In this document: positions 48,215 through 58,942 of the stretch, one piece after another
Layout of the letters: the number at the start of each line of letters is the position of its first letter
Numbering within the stretch: the first letter of the stretch is position 1
Assembly (NCBI GenBank): GCA_017311315.1
Contig: CM029617.1
Span: 8,445,820 to 8,509,819, forward strand
DNA: 64,000 nt
DNA from: Dendrocalamus latiflorus
Lineage: Eukaryota > Streptophyta > Magnoliopsida > Poales > Poaceae
Direction: 5' to 3'
Program-made: the position numbers and the translations under genes
Notes under the pieces: model-generated
What the model saw: only the letters and a program-made list of their open reading frames with translations
The model's database searches: none
Told to the model about the DNA's origin: nothing

Positions 48215-49210
48215 GGAGCCTCTCATGGTGAAGGGCTTCATGGGCCGAAGCCATGTTGCCGAGCCACTTGGCCCCCTCCGTCCCTGCGGCCTGTGAGCTT
48301 CAATGATCTTGGACAGAACCATTGCTTGCTGGTGCAGCATATCTTCGCACGGAGGATATGGAACTGGATTGGTTATCGAGGGCGTCTTCGACCTTGGAGC
48401 CCTTTAGCCGTGGAGTCGAAGATGCTGGCGAAGTCGCCTGAGTGAGTCGAAAGTGGAGTGAAGTCGGGCTCCTCTAGTGGACGCATCCGAGGGTTACGCC
48501 GCGTCCCCGGGGCCTTTTCGACCCGTACTTCTCGGGGCGTCGGAACACGTGTCGAAGCTTGCTTGGGACGCCGTGCGCTGTCAGGGGCCGCCTTGGGGGA
48601 GGCGTGCGCGCGCGCACGCGACCAAGCGACGAGTGCCGTACGTGTCTTCCCGAGGGCGCGGGACACGTGGCCTGGCGAGACAGGTACGGCGTGCGCATAC
48701 GTGACCGCGACGCCCCGCCTTTCGCGGGCTGATCTTCCACCGGTTGAACTTTTGCCCGTTGAACTTCCGCCGGTTTGGCTGTTCCCAGCCGGGGGTTTGC
48801 GGGCATATAAGTGATACTACCGCAGCATCGCCCTTCCGCATCCCTGGCTATTCGCTCTATTGCTCCCTGCTTGGGCGGGCCGCGTTCCTGCATGTGATGG
48901 CAAGGTTTGACCTGTTCTCACAAGTAGGCCTGCTTGGGTTCATCCGTGTTCTTTGATCACGTCAATTGGCGCTACTATCAAAGAATGTTGATGGACTGAA
49001 GGTGTCCTCCCTGACTGTGGGGAGCGCGGACGGTTGGATCCCCACCGGTTGGGGCTGTGAGGTTGTTGCGCGGACTTCGAAGCCAAGGTGGCCATCGGCA
49101 CTGCTCCATGAGTTCGATTGGAGCCGACTCCAGAGTCTTTGCGCGGTCTGGAGATCGGGAGGTAGGGGTGGAAAAATAGCTTGAGGCTTGCGAGCCAGCT
49201 CGAGCTCGTT
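48215..49210 (-). other. 3' internal non-coding region of the outer gypsy element
   Basis: Its first 100 bp match the start of the inner element (53552 onward: GGAGCCTCTCATGGT, GAAGCCATGTTGCCGAG, GGCCCCCTCCGTCCC). The remainder is GC-rich, with several long ORFs on both strands that look compositional. No domain recognised. Confidence 0.6.
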
Positions 49211-49480
49211 ACGAAGAGTGCGCGCGTTGCCGCGTGTCTTTGTTTATACTCCGTAGTGTGCGCGCGTCCCGCGGGCTACCGCACGTCTTTGTTTAGACTC
49301 ACGAAGAGTGCGCGCGTTGTCGTGTGTCTTTGTTTATACTCCGTAGAGTGCGCGTGTCCTGCGGGCTACCGCGCGTCTTTGTTTAGACTCACGAAGAGTG
49401 CGCGCATTGCCGCGTATCTTTGTTTATACTCCATAGAGTGCGCACGTCCCGTGGGCTACCGCGTGTCTTTGTTTAAAGCA
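49211..49480 (+). repeat. 90-bp tandem repeat, three units
   Basis: Units start at 49211, 49301 and 49391 with ACGAAGAGTGCGCGC. Each holds two half-units ending GTCTTTGTTTA. Copies differ at several positions, so the array is not very recent. Confidence 0.85.
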
Positions 49481-49683
49481 TGACAAAATTCGCAAACGGT
49501 GGACTTTATTGATCTCCTGTTTGCGCGGGTAAGCGATTACAAAAGACAGGGTACTGACCACAAGTCGCTCGAGGATGGGGAGGTAGGGCACGCGGGGAGC
49601 CTCTGGTGCCGGAGTAACCCAAGTGGAAGCCCGGTGGGATGTTTCTTGGAGCCGCCGAGGGCCTTTGCGCTGTTGTGTCGACT
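49481..49683 (-). other. Region after the protease, where pol should start
   Basis: No reverse transcriptase or RNase H sequence. The element jumps from the protease end to the minisatellite, so pol was lost or the family never had it. Confidence 0.55.
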
Positions 49684-51645
49684 TCAGGGATCCCGGTGAA
49701 CCTCGCGATGCGAGCCTCGGGCACCAAGCTCTATGCGCCAAGCTATATCCTGGTCACCGTGGGTGGTGATGATACCCTGCAGGCCCGGAAGCTTTATGCA
49801 TAGAAAGCCGTGATGCGGGACTACGCCGAAGGAATTGAGGGCTGGCTGCCCCAATATGGCGTTGTAAGGGTACGGAATATCAACGACGTCGAAGGTGACG
49901 TCTCCGGTCCTCACATTGTCATCCCAGCCAAAGGAGACCTACAGGCATATCTGGCCCAACGCCCTCAGCGGCTGATCGCCGAAGCCCTGTAATGGGATTC
50001 TCGAGGGACCTAAGCGGCTTCGAGGGATCCCCATTTGATCGAAGGCCGCTACGAACAAGATGTTCGCGGAACTCCCTCCATCGACTAGGACGCGCTTGAC
50101 GTCGCATCCCGCGATGGCGACCTGGATGACCAGGGGGTCTTGGTGGGGGAACTCCATGCCCTCGGCGTCCGCGGGCGTGAAGGTAATGTCGTGCTGCGCC
50201 CAGTCTGGTGGTGCTTGCGCTGGGTATGCTGCCACGTGGGGTAGCCTCCAGTGTAGGCCTTCTACTGCCGCGCCGAGGCGAAATGCAGCGAGGAGCCCCC
50301 AGAAATGACATTTATAACTCGGTGCTGGGCTCCCTTTGGGCTTGGATCCGCAAGGGGCCTTCCTGAGGTTGTTGCACATGGGCTTGAATCCGCAAGGGTC
50401 CCCCTTGGGGCTGCAACCCGTGATCTTGGATTTGCATGGGGCCCTCGGGGGTTGTTGGACATGGGCTACGACAGGCGGCTGCACCTCGAGGTTTCTATCC
50501 CTGGCGACGCTCTGTCGAAGCGCCGCGATGGTGGTGCACGCGCGCGTGTCGTGGCCACCTCGGCCGTGCACCTCGCACCATAGACCATAGGGCTGGTCAT
50601 CATGTTTCGCACGGGTCCTATCATCGCGGCCCCGGCCGCGCCCCTGCCCCCGACCTCGGCGACCTCGACCGCGGCCGGCGAAGGTGTTGTCGTCGGAACC
50701 GCCCTCAATGTCGAAGACGTAGCGGGCTCTCCGGGACTTGTGTTGGCCGCGCTTAGGCTTGTCGCCTGGCGAGTCCTTGAGCTGGGCGCCCTTGCTCTCG
50801 GGCACACCCTTCGGTGGCTCTTGCTTGCGCTTGCCCTTCGAAGAGCCTTCCTTCGGCGAGTCTCCGCTCTTCGTTGTGCCCTCCGCCTGATTGGTGTCAG
50901 AGTCTTCGCCTTGGCGCCTTCGCGCGTCTTCTTCCGCCCTGGCATACTCCTCCATTTTGTCGAAGAGTTTCGCCACTGTCTTTATTGGCTTTCGTGTATT
51001 GTACTCGGCCAGCGGTCCCGGGTGGAGGCCCTGTACTGCTGCGTTGATGATGGTCATCTCGTTGACGTCCTTGACCTGGCAGTGGACCTTCGTAAAGCGC
51101 TTGAAATACTCCCGGAGCTTCTCTGAGGGTTTTTGCTTGACCGCGAAGAGCTGATCCGCATCGACACGCTCAACGTAGTTCCCTTGGAAGTTGTTGTAAA
51201 GGCGGTCACGAATATGCTCCCACGCCTAGATGGAGTTCGGCTCTATGGTAAAAAACCAAGAAAGCGTCACTCCCTGCAGTGCAAGGGGGAGCCCCTTCGC
51301 CTTGGTGGTGTCGTCTCCGCTTGTCGCTTCGATGGCGGTCTCGTACACGCGCATGAACTCCCGAGGGTCCGTGTCGCCCTTGTATGGCTCGACGGCACTG
51401 GGGAATTTGAAGCCCTCCAGCCAAGTCGCCTGCTGTAGGCCCGCAGAGAGGGGGGACTCCAGGTCCACACGTCGCAGCGGGGTGCGGCTGGACGTAGGGG
51501 CCTCACGGCTGTCCGCCCACTCCGACGTGGGCTCCGGCGCGACCACCGGCGGGGTCTGCTGGCTCTGAGCCTCTTGTATGTCCCGCACAGCTCTACGGAG
51601 GTCCACTAGCTCCCGCTGGAGCGTACCGATGGCCGTCAGTAGAGC
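49684..51645 (-). pseudogene. Gypsy Gag-protease, degenerate
   Basis: One minus-strand frame runs throughout but is broken by two stops, near 51225 (after FTIEPNSI) and at 49939 (after LGQICL). In order it shows the capsid/Retrotrans_gag domain (PYKGDTDPREFMRVYE, then after the stop [15 protein letters not shown] and LREYFKRF), a charged linker, a zinc-binding CX3HX4HX4C box ([15 protein letters not shown]), and a retropepsin with [12 protein letters not shown] and, near the end, YNAILGQPALNSFG. These are standard for plant gypsy elements. The 5' end is interrupted at 51645 by a solo LTR. The frame resumes at 58943-58993. It is not functional as it stands. Confidence 0.88.
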
Positions 51646-51870
51646 GCTTTTGTTGGATCAAAATCGGCAACAGAGGGGGGGGTGAATGTTGCTCTTTAAA
51701 AAAGACCCCCTCAAGTACCCTCAACAAGAAACTCTTCTTCGATAGTTATAGAAACTATGATGAAGACAGTTTCAAGCTCTCTGGAACACATACTAGCCAA
51801 CCACAAAAGAAAAGCGAGGAGAAACCGAGCACTAAAAAGAAACAGCGAGAAACAGGGAGGCTGCCATGGG

Positions 51871-52046
51871 GCGGTCAGACCGAAAGCTTCAAGCCGGTCA
51901 GACCGCTCCCTGGTTGCCGGTCAGACCGCTCATTGTAAGCCGGTCAGACCGGTGACCAACGGCCGATCAGACCGCCGATGAGGGTCCGGTCAGACCGCCG
52001 TTCACCCACCGGTCAGACCACCGGTTTAAAATCGGTCTGACCGGTC
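51871..52046 (+). repeat. Array of CGGTCAGACCG near-palindromes
   Basis: About eight copies of CCGGTCAGACCG spaced 10-25 bp, the last inverted (CGGTCTGACCGG). They lie in the U5-side part of the solo LTR. Function unknown. Confidence 0.75.
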
Positions 52047-52942
52047 CTCGGTTCTGGGAGCTGCGCAGACCGAAAAACAGACAGTAAAACCTGAGAACTC
52101 CACAATGCAGGGAAATTCAGAGAGTTGGGCTGAGTTTCTTCAGTCAAAACAACAAGGATACAACCTTAAAAGAGTTTTGACCTTAAAGACCAAGAGACAT
52201 GGCCAAGAGATAAAGAAATCAAACTTTTGAGACAAGGGGCTGAAACTTACATATAGCAGCACCAAAACTCAAATTCCCCTCTAATCTTTGATCCTTAGAC
52301 CATGAAATTAAGAGATTATCTAAGCAATAGTCTTAGGACTCAAATACTCATCTCAGTGCACCAACTTTGGAAGAGAGAATCAAAATATCACCAAACCCTA
52401 GATTTTCAAGAACAGAGGAAGTTTTTGACGAAGCTCAGGAAGAAAAGATAAAACTTTGAATCCATCATTTTCTCTAGGAAATGGGATGACCAAGTGGTCT
52501 AGAATCTTTTTCTATCACAGAGCAATCCATTTTGCAAGTCCTCAAGCAAAATCAAACTTGAATCCTAAAATGAGGAGGATAAACACAGAGAATACAGAAA
52601 ACGTAATCCATCACAGAGAACACAAGAAATGAGTCCAACTCAAACAAAATCATCCCAGATTGATATTGAGGAAGAGAGATAAATGATTACACAGGAATTA
52701 CAATCATCTCCTCTCAACATGAGAACACAAAATCTCAAGAACTCATCTCTATTTCTCAGACTCACACACAGGAGAGGAGAACTCTGCTGCCTATCCCATC
52801 TCCTTCACACACACTGGAGACACCAAAAGCAAAAAACAGTAATCTGCCCTCTCCACCAACTCTCAACAACTAAAGGAAAAGCACAAAGCAAAACCCTAAT
52901 AACCTCTCCAAAAACCTTGAATACATGCAGGAGACATCCCTC

Positions 52943-52952
52943 CTTTATATAG
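52943..52952 (-). promoter_or_regulatory. TATA box of the solo LTR
   Basis: Minus-strand CTATATAAAG followed by GGAGGGATG. It is the only good TATA box in this LTR and sets its likely orientation. Confidence 0.5.
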
Positions 52953-53304
52953 CCTTCCAATAATGGGTTTGCAATTTGCTTTGCCCATTAAGCCTCATCC
53001 TTTACCCGCTAATGCTAACCAAATCCGCTTCCTTATGCAGCTATGCGAATTTACCAAAATGCCCCTTCTGCACCTTCCGAGAAGCTTCCGCATTTCTTGT
53101 TGTCCAAGCCTCGCAACCACTTCGAGTCCTTGCCGTCTTTGGCACACCTCGAACGCTTTGACCTCGGCACCGCCTGCGCCTAGTCCGGTCATCCCGTGCC
53201 TCACCATGACTCCGCCTCGACGTCCTGCAACCATCACAGACAAGAAATACATTACATAGCACCACTCGAAACAGGTAATCCGCATTAGCATCAACAAATC
53301 GTAC

Positions 53305-53551
53305 TGTTGTGGCTACAGACCAAACAGAGAGAGAGATGGTAGTGGAGAGTGATGAAGATGAATGTAATGGCCTGGGTCCTCCCCATGGCTTACTCATATA
53401 TATACATACACATGAGGAGTGCTTTTACAGTTATACCCTTACATCTGGTTATCCCCTCTGGGGGCAGTTATGTCATTACACATGGCCTATTCTGGGCCTT
53501 ATAATCTCCTACCAGGCCTGCTGGGTTTAGGTGTGGGCCATCCCTACGACA
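53305..53551 (-). repeat. Gypsy LTR (3'), inner element, 247 bp
   Basis: TGTTGTGGCTACAGACC...ATCCCTACGACA. Nearly identical to 58509-58758; differences include the GA microsatellite near 53328, a G-run and one base in GGTGTGGGCC versus GGTGGGGGCC. Confidence 0.92.
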
Positions 53552-54225
53552 GGAGCCTCTCATGGTAAAGGGCTTCACAAGGCCGAAGCCATGTTGCCGA
53601 GTCCTTTGGCCCCCTCCGTCCCCGCGGCCTGTGAACTTTTCCAAACTTCCGGAGCTGCGCTGTAGCCGAAGCAGACGTGCGCGCTGCTGCGACGCTCGGA
53701 CTTCCGGGCGTCCACGTGGTGCAGCGTGCTTGGCGTGGTGCGGGCGTTGAGGCGTCGTGACCATTAATATAGCGGCGGACTTCCGGCAGTCGGACTTCTG
53801 CCGATTGGCCTTCCGCCGGTTGGTTCCCCTGCTGATTGGGGTATATATATGGTGCTGGTGAGGCGTTGCTCCTGCGTATATTGTGATAGAAGCTGTTCCC
53901 CTAAAATGGGCCCCTGCCGTGCATCAACATTCCTGGGTGACGCTGAGCGGCTTGGGGAATGTCGATGCACAGAAGGAGGTCTATTTTTCCTGGGAGCTTG
54001 ATCAGGGCCGGTTATCGACAGCCAGCCGCGCTTCCTGACCCCGCACCGCGCTTCCGTAGGCGACAGCGAGGTCTGCCCTGTTTTTCTTAACAGGCCTACC
54101 TACAGTCGGTGTTCCTGAGGGAGCCCGCCGGCATTACCTTGTATGTTGATGCACTGTAGGTGGTCTGTTAAGGAAAACGAGGTAGATTTCGCAGGACAAG
54201 ACCCCCGTCTTTGCTGCGCCCCGCC
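53552..54225 (-). other. 3' internal region of the inner gypsy element
   Basis: GC-rich, no convincing ORF. Near 53920-54170, GTCGATGCACAGAAGGAGGTCT and TTGATGCACTGTAGGTGGTCT are diverged direct copies about 230 bp apart. Confidence 0.55.
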
Positions 54226-55112
54226 GAAGTGGACTCGCGCGCTCCGTCCCCCACCCTTTGAACGGGTGGCAGCGAAGCTGGCGCCTTGTCGAAGTAGACG
54301 CGCGCGCTCCGTCCCCTACCCATCGAACGGGTGGCAGCGAAGCTGGCTCCTAGTCGACGTAGACGCGCGCGCTCCGTCCCCTACCCCTCGAACGGGTGGC
54401 AGCGAAGCTGGCGCCTAGCCGAAGTAGACGCGCGCGCTCCGTCCCCTACCCATCGAGCGGGTGGCAGCGAAGCTGGCGCCTAGTCGAAGTAGACGCGCGC
54501 GCTCCGTCCCCTACCCATCGAACGGGTGGCAACGAAGCTGGCGCCTAGTCGACGTAGACGCGCGCGCTCCGTCCCCTACCCCTCGACGGGGTGGCAGCGA
54601 AACTGGCGCCTAGTCGAAGTAGACGCGCGCGCTTCGTCCCCTACCCATCGAACGGGTGGCAGCGAAGCTGGCGCCTAGCCGAAGTAGACGCGCGCGCTCC
54701 GTCCCCTACCCATCGAGCGGGTGGCAGCGAAGCTGGCGCCTAGCCGAAGTAGACGTGCGCGCTCCGTCCCCTACCCATCGAGCGGGTGGCAGCGAAGCTG
54801 GCGCCTAGTCGAAGTAAACGCGCGCGCTCCGTCCCCTACCCAAGCTGGCGCCTAGTCGAAGTAGACGCGCGCGCTCCGTCCCCTACCCATCGAGCGGGTG
54901 GCAGCGAAGCTGGCGCCTAGTCGAAGTAGACGCGCGCGCGCCGTCCCCTACCCCTCGAAGGGGTGGCAACGAAGCTGGCGCCTAGTCGAAGTGGGCGCGC
55001 GCGCTCCGTCCCCTACCCATCGAACGAGTGGCAGCGAAGCTGGCGCCTAGTCGACGTAGACGCACGCGCTCCGTCCCCTACCCCTCGAACGGGTGGCAGC
55101 GAAGCTGGCGCC
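54226..55112 (+). repeat. 65-bp minisatellite, 14 units
   Basis: Units start GAAGTAGACGCGCGCGCTCC at 54226, 54291, 54356 and so on to 55053. One unit (54811-54857) has an 18-bp deletion. Each unit contains the GGCGCC and CGAACGGGTGG motifs. Unit length 65 is not a multiple of three, so ORFs through it are incidental. Confidence 0.95.
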
Positions 55113-55767
55113 TTCGCCCTGCGAACACCGCCGCGTGGGCGGTGACTTGGGGTCTTTGATGCGGCCTTGCGCTGTACAGGTTCCTAGAATCACGCCGGCC
55201 CCTGGTCTGCCAGGATTAGGTTCCCGGACCGTGCGACCCGACGCGCCCGGGGCACGCGGCGGCCTATGACTGGTGGGCGGCGGGATGTGGACGGTTGCGT
55301 GTTTGCAGCCGCTCGCCTCTTCCCTAGGCAAGGGGGACACGGGGCGGGCAGTGAATGGCGCGGCGCCGGAGCTGTTGTGATCCCCTGGCCCACTGGTGCG
55401 CCTATAATAGCGGCTAGGTAACGCCGTGTTGTGACGGTCCTTGGCGCCTGTGGTCGTGACCTTCCAGCGTTAGGTGGGGCGTTGCGCTGGACGGGCGCTT
55501 GTACGACTGCGATCGCGCCTCGTACACGGACCTCCGCGACCCTTCGCTTTCGATTATGGGGAATCGTGCAGGACGGGCCTTTACACCACTGCGGTTGCAT
55601 CTGGCACGCGGATCGTTGCGACGCTTCGGTAGCGGCGGTATGGGCGAGGTGGCTTGAAATAGCCCCCCCGTAACAGCGTCCCCGCACCTTTACGCCCTCT
55701 TTCCTGTCTGCTCCGCCTTCCACACCTTCGCGCTATCTTCACCGCTTCAGTCTCGTCGTGGGAAGCG
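55113..55767 (+). promoter_or_regulatory. Putative promoter and 5' leader of the antisense gene
   Basis: GC-rich, non-coding. A TATA-like CTATAATAG is at 55402-55410, about 360 bp before the gene's ATG. A pyrimidine-rich leader (CTTTCCTGTCTGCTCCGCC) precedes the ATG. Confidence 0.35.
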
Positions 55768-58437
55768 ATGGCCTCCAGTAGCGAGCGCGGCCAGGCGGTT
55801 GGTGGCCCTGCCATTCGCCGGCGATCCTCGCCGTTGAAGGTGAAATACGCGCTCCAAGAGCGCGACCCGGCGGCGGCGGACCAGGAGCGGCTGGTGGCGG
55901 AGGAGGAAGGCACGTTCTCCGGCGAGCTAGGCCCCTCGCTCATGACCGAGAAGACGATCCAAGGGCTCTTGCGCGCGGGGAAGTTGTCCGGGCGCCAGGA
56001 CGTACGATTGCCCACCACCGATGAGACGGAACCGCATCCCGAGAGGTCGGAGGCGGTCGTATTCGTTGCCTTTTTCGACGCGGGGCTCCGGATCCCAGCG
56101 GCGATTGTGGTGGGCGACGTGCTGCGGACCTTCGGGCTGGAGCTGGCGCAACTGACTCCAAACGCCGTGGCCCGGCTCGCGGTGTACAGCTGGGCCTTGC
56201 GCTCGGGGGCATGCTTGCCCAGCGCGTCGCTGTTCGCCTATCTCCACGAGGCACGATGCCAGCCGAAGGGCCGGAAGGACGGGACGCTGTCGAGCTTCGG
56301 TAGCGTCACTTTTATTCTTCGCCCGTCGTGCAAGAAGCTCTTCCCTGCGAACTCAACTCGCGGGAAGTGGGAGTCTTACTGGATGAAGCGGTGGATCTAC
56401 CACCGTGTGGAGAGCGGGAGCGGCCTTGAGTGCACAGGCCGACCAATCGCGTTCAAGCCCTCGCCCGGCCGAACGCTCGATGATGAGGACAAGCGGAGGG
56501 TCAAGCGGCTCGTAGGCGTGGCCGCCCGCCTCAACATGCGCGACCTCGCCGAAGAGTACGCGATGTACGGCGTGGCACCGCTTGCCTACGACTGGCGTCT
56601 TGCCGCCGAGAGGCGTCGAGACGACAATGTTTCGCCGTGGGTTTGCTCGCTGCCGGCGCCGCCCGGTCCTCGTAAGCCTCGATTGCGTCCCTCCTTTGTT
56701 GGCGAGAAATGCGTTGTATGCTGATGTTATTCTCTCTTGCTTCAGGGATTTCCTTGGAGGAGGCGGAGCAAGGCGCGCGCGTATTCCTGGGGCCGTACAC
56801 CGCCAGGGAGCATGAGCAGCGCGCGTCTGCTATCGCCAAGGCGTGGCTGGGTCGAATAAATCGCGTGTGCGAGGTCCTGGGCCTTGCCGTGCCGGACCGT
56901 GTCGCTCCAGACGATGGTGGAGCGAAGAAGAAGAAGAAGGCCTCGTCTCGGAAGAGGGGCCGCAGCGGGGCGCCTGCCGTGCCTGCTGCTAGTGTTTCCG
57001 AGGGCGCGGCGGACGCGGAGTCGGACTCGGCGAGGTATGCCGACTCGGGCTTGGGTGGCGCAGGCGCCGAAGGCGAGGTGTCTTCGGCGAGCATCCCGGA
57101 CAGCGGGTTTGCCGCGGACAGCCGGAGGGGGGAAGTTTCACCGCCCGCCGAAGTCGCCGAGGTGGACCCCGTGCGGACCGGCGATGCCGAGGTGGAGCCC
57201 TCGACCGCGACCGCTGTGGTGCCAGAGGCGCCCTCCGCAGGGGCGCACGTAGCCGTGCTGTCTTTACCAACAGCAGCGGAAACCGAGGTGCCCCCTGCGA
57301 CAACTGCCACCGTGGAACCTTCGCCCCCGGGCGCGGCAGCCGCGGGGTCTTCCTCAACCACGACTGCGGGGGTGGTGTCGCTGCTGGCTGCCCCGGCCAA
57401 ACGGCCGTGTGTGCGGCCGGAGCTCCACCGGACACCGCGGGGATTCGTCGTGGCCCTGGGCATTAGAAGCCTGTGGGACTCCAGCGCAAGCACCGGGGGC
57501 CCTGCGGCCTATGCGCCTTCTGCCCCTCTGGCCACGCCGCCCGCCGCGCAGGGACAGCCGTCGTCCTCCCCGAACACGGAGGCCTCTGCTCGCGGCGGGA
57601 CCATTCCTTCTGCTACCGAAGGTAGGGTGGCTGAGCTTACTCTGGTGTATGCTTTTATGCCTTGGGGTGCTCACCCGTATCCCTGTTTACAGCGTTGCTC
57701 ATTCCGGAGGGGGAGCACTCGGCGGAACACGGGGCCTCCGAGCACGTGAGCCCCGCGGACTTCGTGCCGCCTCCGGAGACGCTGAGGGCGTGGCGCGGGA
57801 TTGTGAATGACGCGGCCACGAGCGTGGACCCGCAGGTGCTGCAGGCCTACGGTGCGGGGCGCCTCGAGGACGCTTTCGAGGTGTCTGGGTGAGGGTAAGT
57901 ACTCCTGCGACCACGCCTGAGCTTATTTGAGCTTGCTAAGTGTTTTCCCTTCTTCAGACACTTGTGCTGGGGCAGGCCCTGCAAACGGCCTATGCTCGTA
58001 GCCAAAAGGCGCTCGAGGATAGGCTGCGGGCCGCCGAGGAGGAGCTGCGTGAAGCCTCTGGCGCCCGCTCTGCCCAGGACGCCCGCATCCGCCAGCTGGA
58101 AGCGGAATGTGCCGAAGCGAGGGCACACGCCGAGGGACTGGCTGCATCGGCGCAGGAGTCGGCCGCGGCAGCTGCTGAACGAAAGTTCGCGGCGGAGCGG
58201 GACGGGCTCCTGGAGCAGGTCGCCGCGCTAGAGAAGGAAAAAGGCGAGCTTGCCTTGACTCTAGCGGAGCGCAACCGGACGCTGGGCGACGCCTCGGTGG
58301 TTGCGTGGGACGCCATGCAAGCGCTGGAGAGCCATCTTCAAGGGCTGGTAGCTGAGGTGCCGGGCCGCGCCTTCGGCCCGGAGGAGCTGTCTCGGACGCT
58401 CCGCTGGGTCGGGGATGCCGCCAACGTCGTGCGCTGA
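55768..58437 (+). CDS. Spliced gene antisense to its host retrotransposon: PF04195-like N-terminus, coiled-coil C-terminus
   Basis: Four predicted exons: 55768-56671, 56746-57621, 57693-57880 and 57958-58437. Introns have GT-AG ends (CTC|GTAAGC...TTCAG, AAG|GTAGGG...TACAG, GAG|GTGTCT...TTCAG) and reading phase is kept across all three, giving about 815 residues. Exon 1 has the block found in plant putative gypsy-type transposon proteins (PF04195/Transposase_28), about residues 95-185: FFDAGLRIPAAIVVGDVLR, LTPNAVARLAVYSWALR, FAYLHEARCQPK. Exon 2 starts with a conserved-looking segment, then KKKKK and a low-complexity acidic/Ala/Pro linker. Exon 4 is an Ala/Glu/Arg-rich heptad region, probably a coiled coil. 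No nuclease or DDE motif is seen. Role unknown; such extra ORFs occur in Tat-lineage gypsy elements. The third donor is the weakest call. Confidence 0.75.
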
Positions 58438-58488
58438 AGAAGCTTTTTTCGGTGCCCTCCTTCTTCGGTCTTCAGGCTTGTCCTGTCC

Positions 58489-58506
58489 TCCCCACGGACG
58501 GCGCCA
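58489..58506 (-). other. Primer-binding site of the inner gypsy element
   Basis: Minus-strand TGGCGCCGTCCGTGGGGA, two bases inside the right LTR. This is the TGGCGCC-type site common in plant Tat-like gypsy elements. It proves the element's minus orientation. Confidence 0.85.
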
Positions 58507-58508
58507 AC

Positions 58509-58758
58509 TGTTGTGGCTACAGACCAAACAGAGAGAGAGAGAGATGGTAGTGGAGAGTGATGAAGATGAATGTAATGGCCTGGGTCCTCCCCATGGCTTA
58601 CTCATATATATACATACACATGAGGAGTGCTTTTACAGTTATACCCTTACATCTGGTTATCCCCTCTGGGGCAGTTATGTCATTACACATGGCCTATTCT
58701 GGGCCTTATAATCTCCTACCAGGCCTGCTGGGTTTAGGTGGGGGCCATCCCTACGACA
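58509..58758 (-). repeat. Gypsy LTR (5'), inner element, 250 bp
   Basis: TGTTGTGG...CTACGACA, followed by TSD CGTAC. A TATATATAT tract near 58605 could serve as the TATA region for minus-strand transcription. Confidence 0.92.
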
Positions 58759-58942
58759 CGTACTTAAGCATGAAATTGCCCAAACGACCAATCGGGAAGA
58801 AGAATATGTCTCAAGTCCGTCTAACCAAACCCGACTGCGCCAAGTGCCGACTTGACACGAAAACACAAACCAGACTCAAACTTTCCAAAACCCTTGTCAA
58901 TTACTCATTACAAGCATGTGGTCATGTCCACATGGTCTCTCA

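Larger units (their letters stand above)
53305..58758 (-). mobile_element. Intact non-autonomous gypsy element with an antisense gene
   Basis: LTRs at 53305-53551 and 58509-58758 (TGTTGTGG...CCCTACGACA) with perfect TSD CGTAC (53300-53304, 58759-58763). The primer site beside the right LTR shows minus orientation. It lacks gag, protease, RT and integrase on its own strand. It shares LTR ends and the first internal bases (GGAGCCTCTCATGGT) with the outer gypsy element, so they belong to one group. The interior from left to right is a GC-rich region, a 65-bp minisatellite (54226-55112) and a plus-strand four-exon gene (55768-58437) running toward the element's own promoter. Confidence 0.92.
51651..58942 (-). 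mobile_element. Solo LTR (about 1.83 kb) inserted in gag, itself split by another element
   Basis: Plus-strand left end TGTTGGATCA at 51651 and right end GGTCTCTCA at 58942 (TG...CA). The perfect TSD GCTTT is at 51646-51650 and 58943-58947. Excluding the nested element and its TSD (53305-58763), the length is 1833 bp. No primer site, purine tract or coding region is present. A TATA box on the minus strand at 52943-52952 (CTATATAAAG) suggests the LTR reads leftward. A CGGTCAGACCG repeat array lies at 51871-52046. Confidence 0.85.

Noticed and set aside
54226..55112. CRISPR array
   Set aside because: Repeats are contiguous 65-bp units without unique spacers, in a plant retrotransposon.
54143..55145. 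Repeat-containing ORFs in the 65-bp array
   Set aside because: The unit length is not a multiple of three, so frames shift each unit; incidental.
55581..58316. Long minus-strand ORFs opposite the antisense gene
   Set aside because: Arg/Pro/Ala-rich shadows of a GC-rich coding strand. The plus strand alone has phased splice sites and a recognisable domain.
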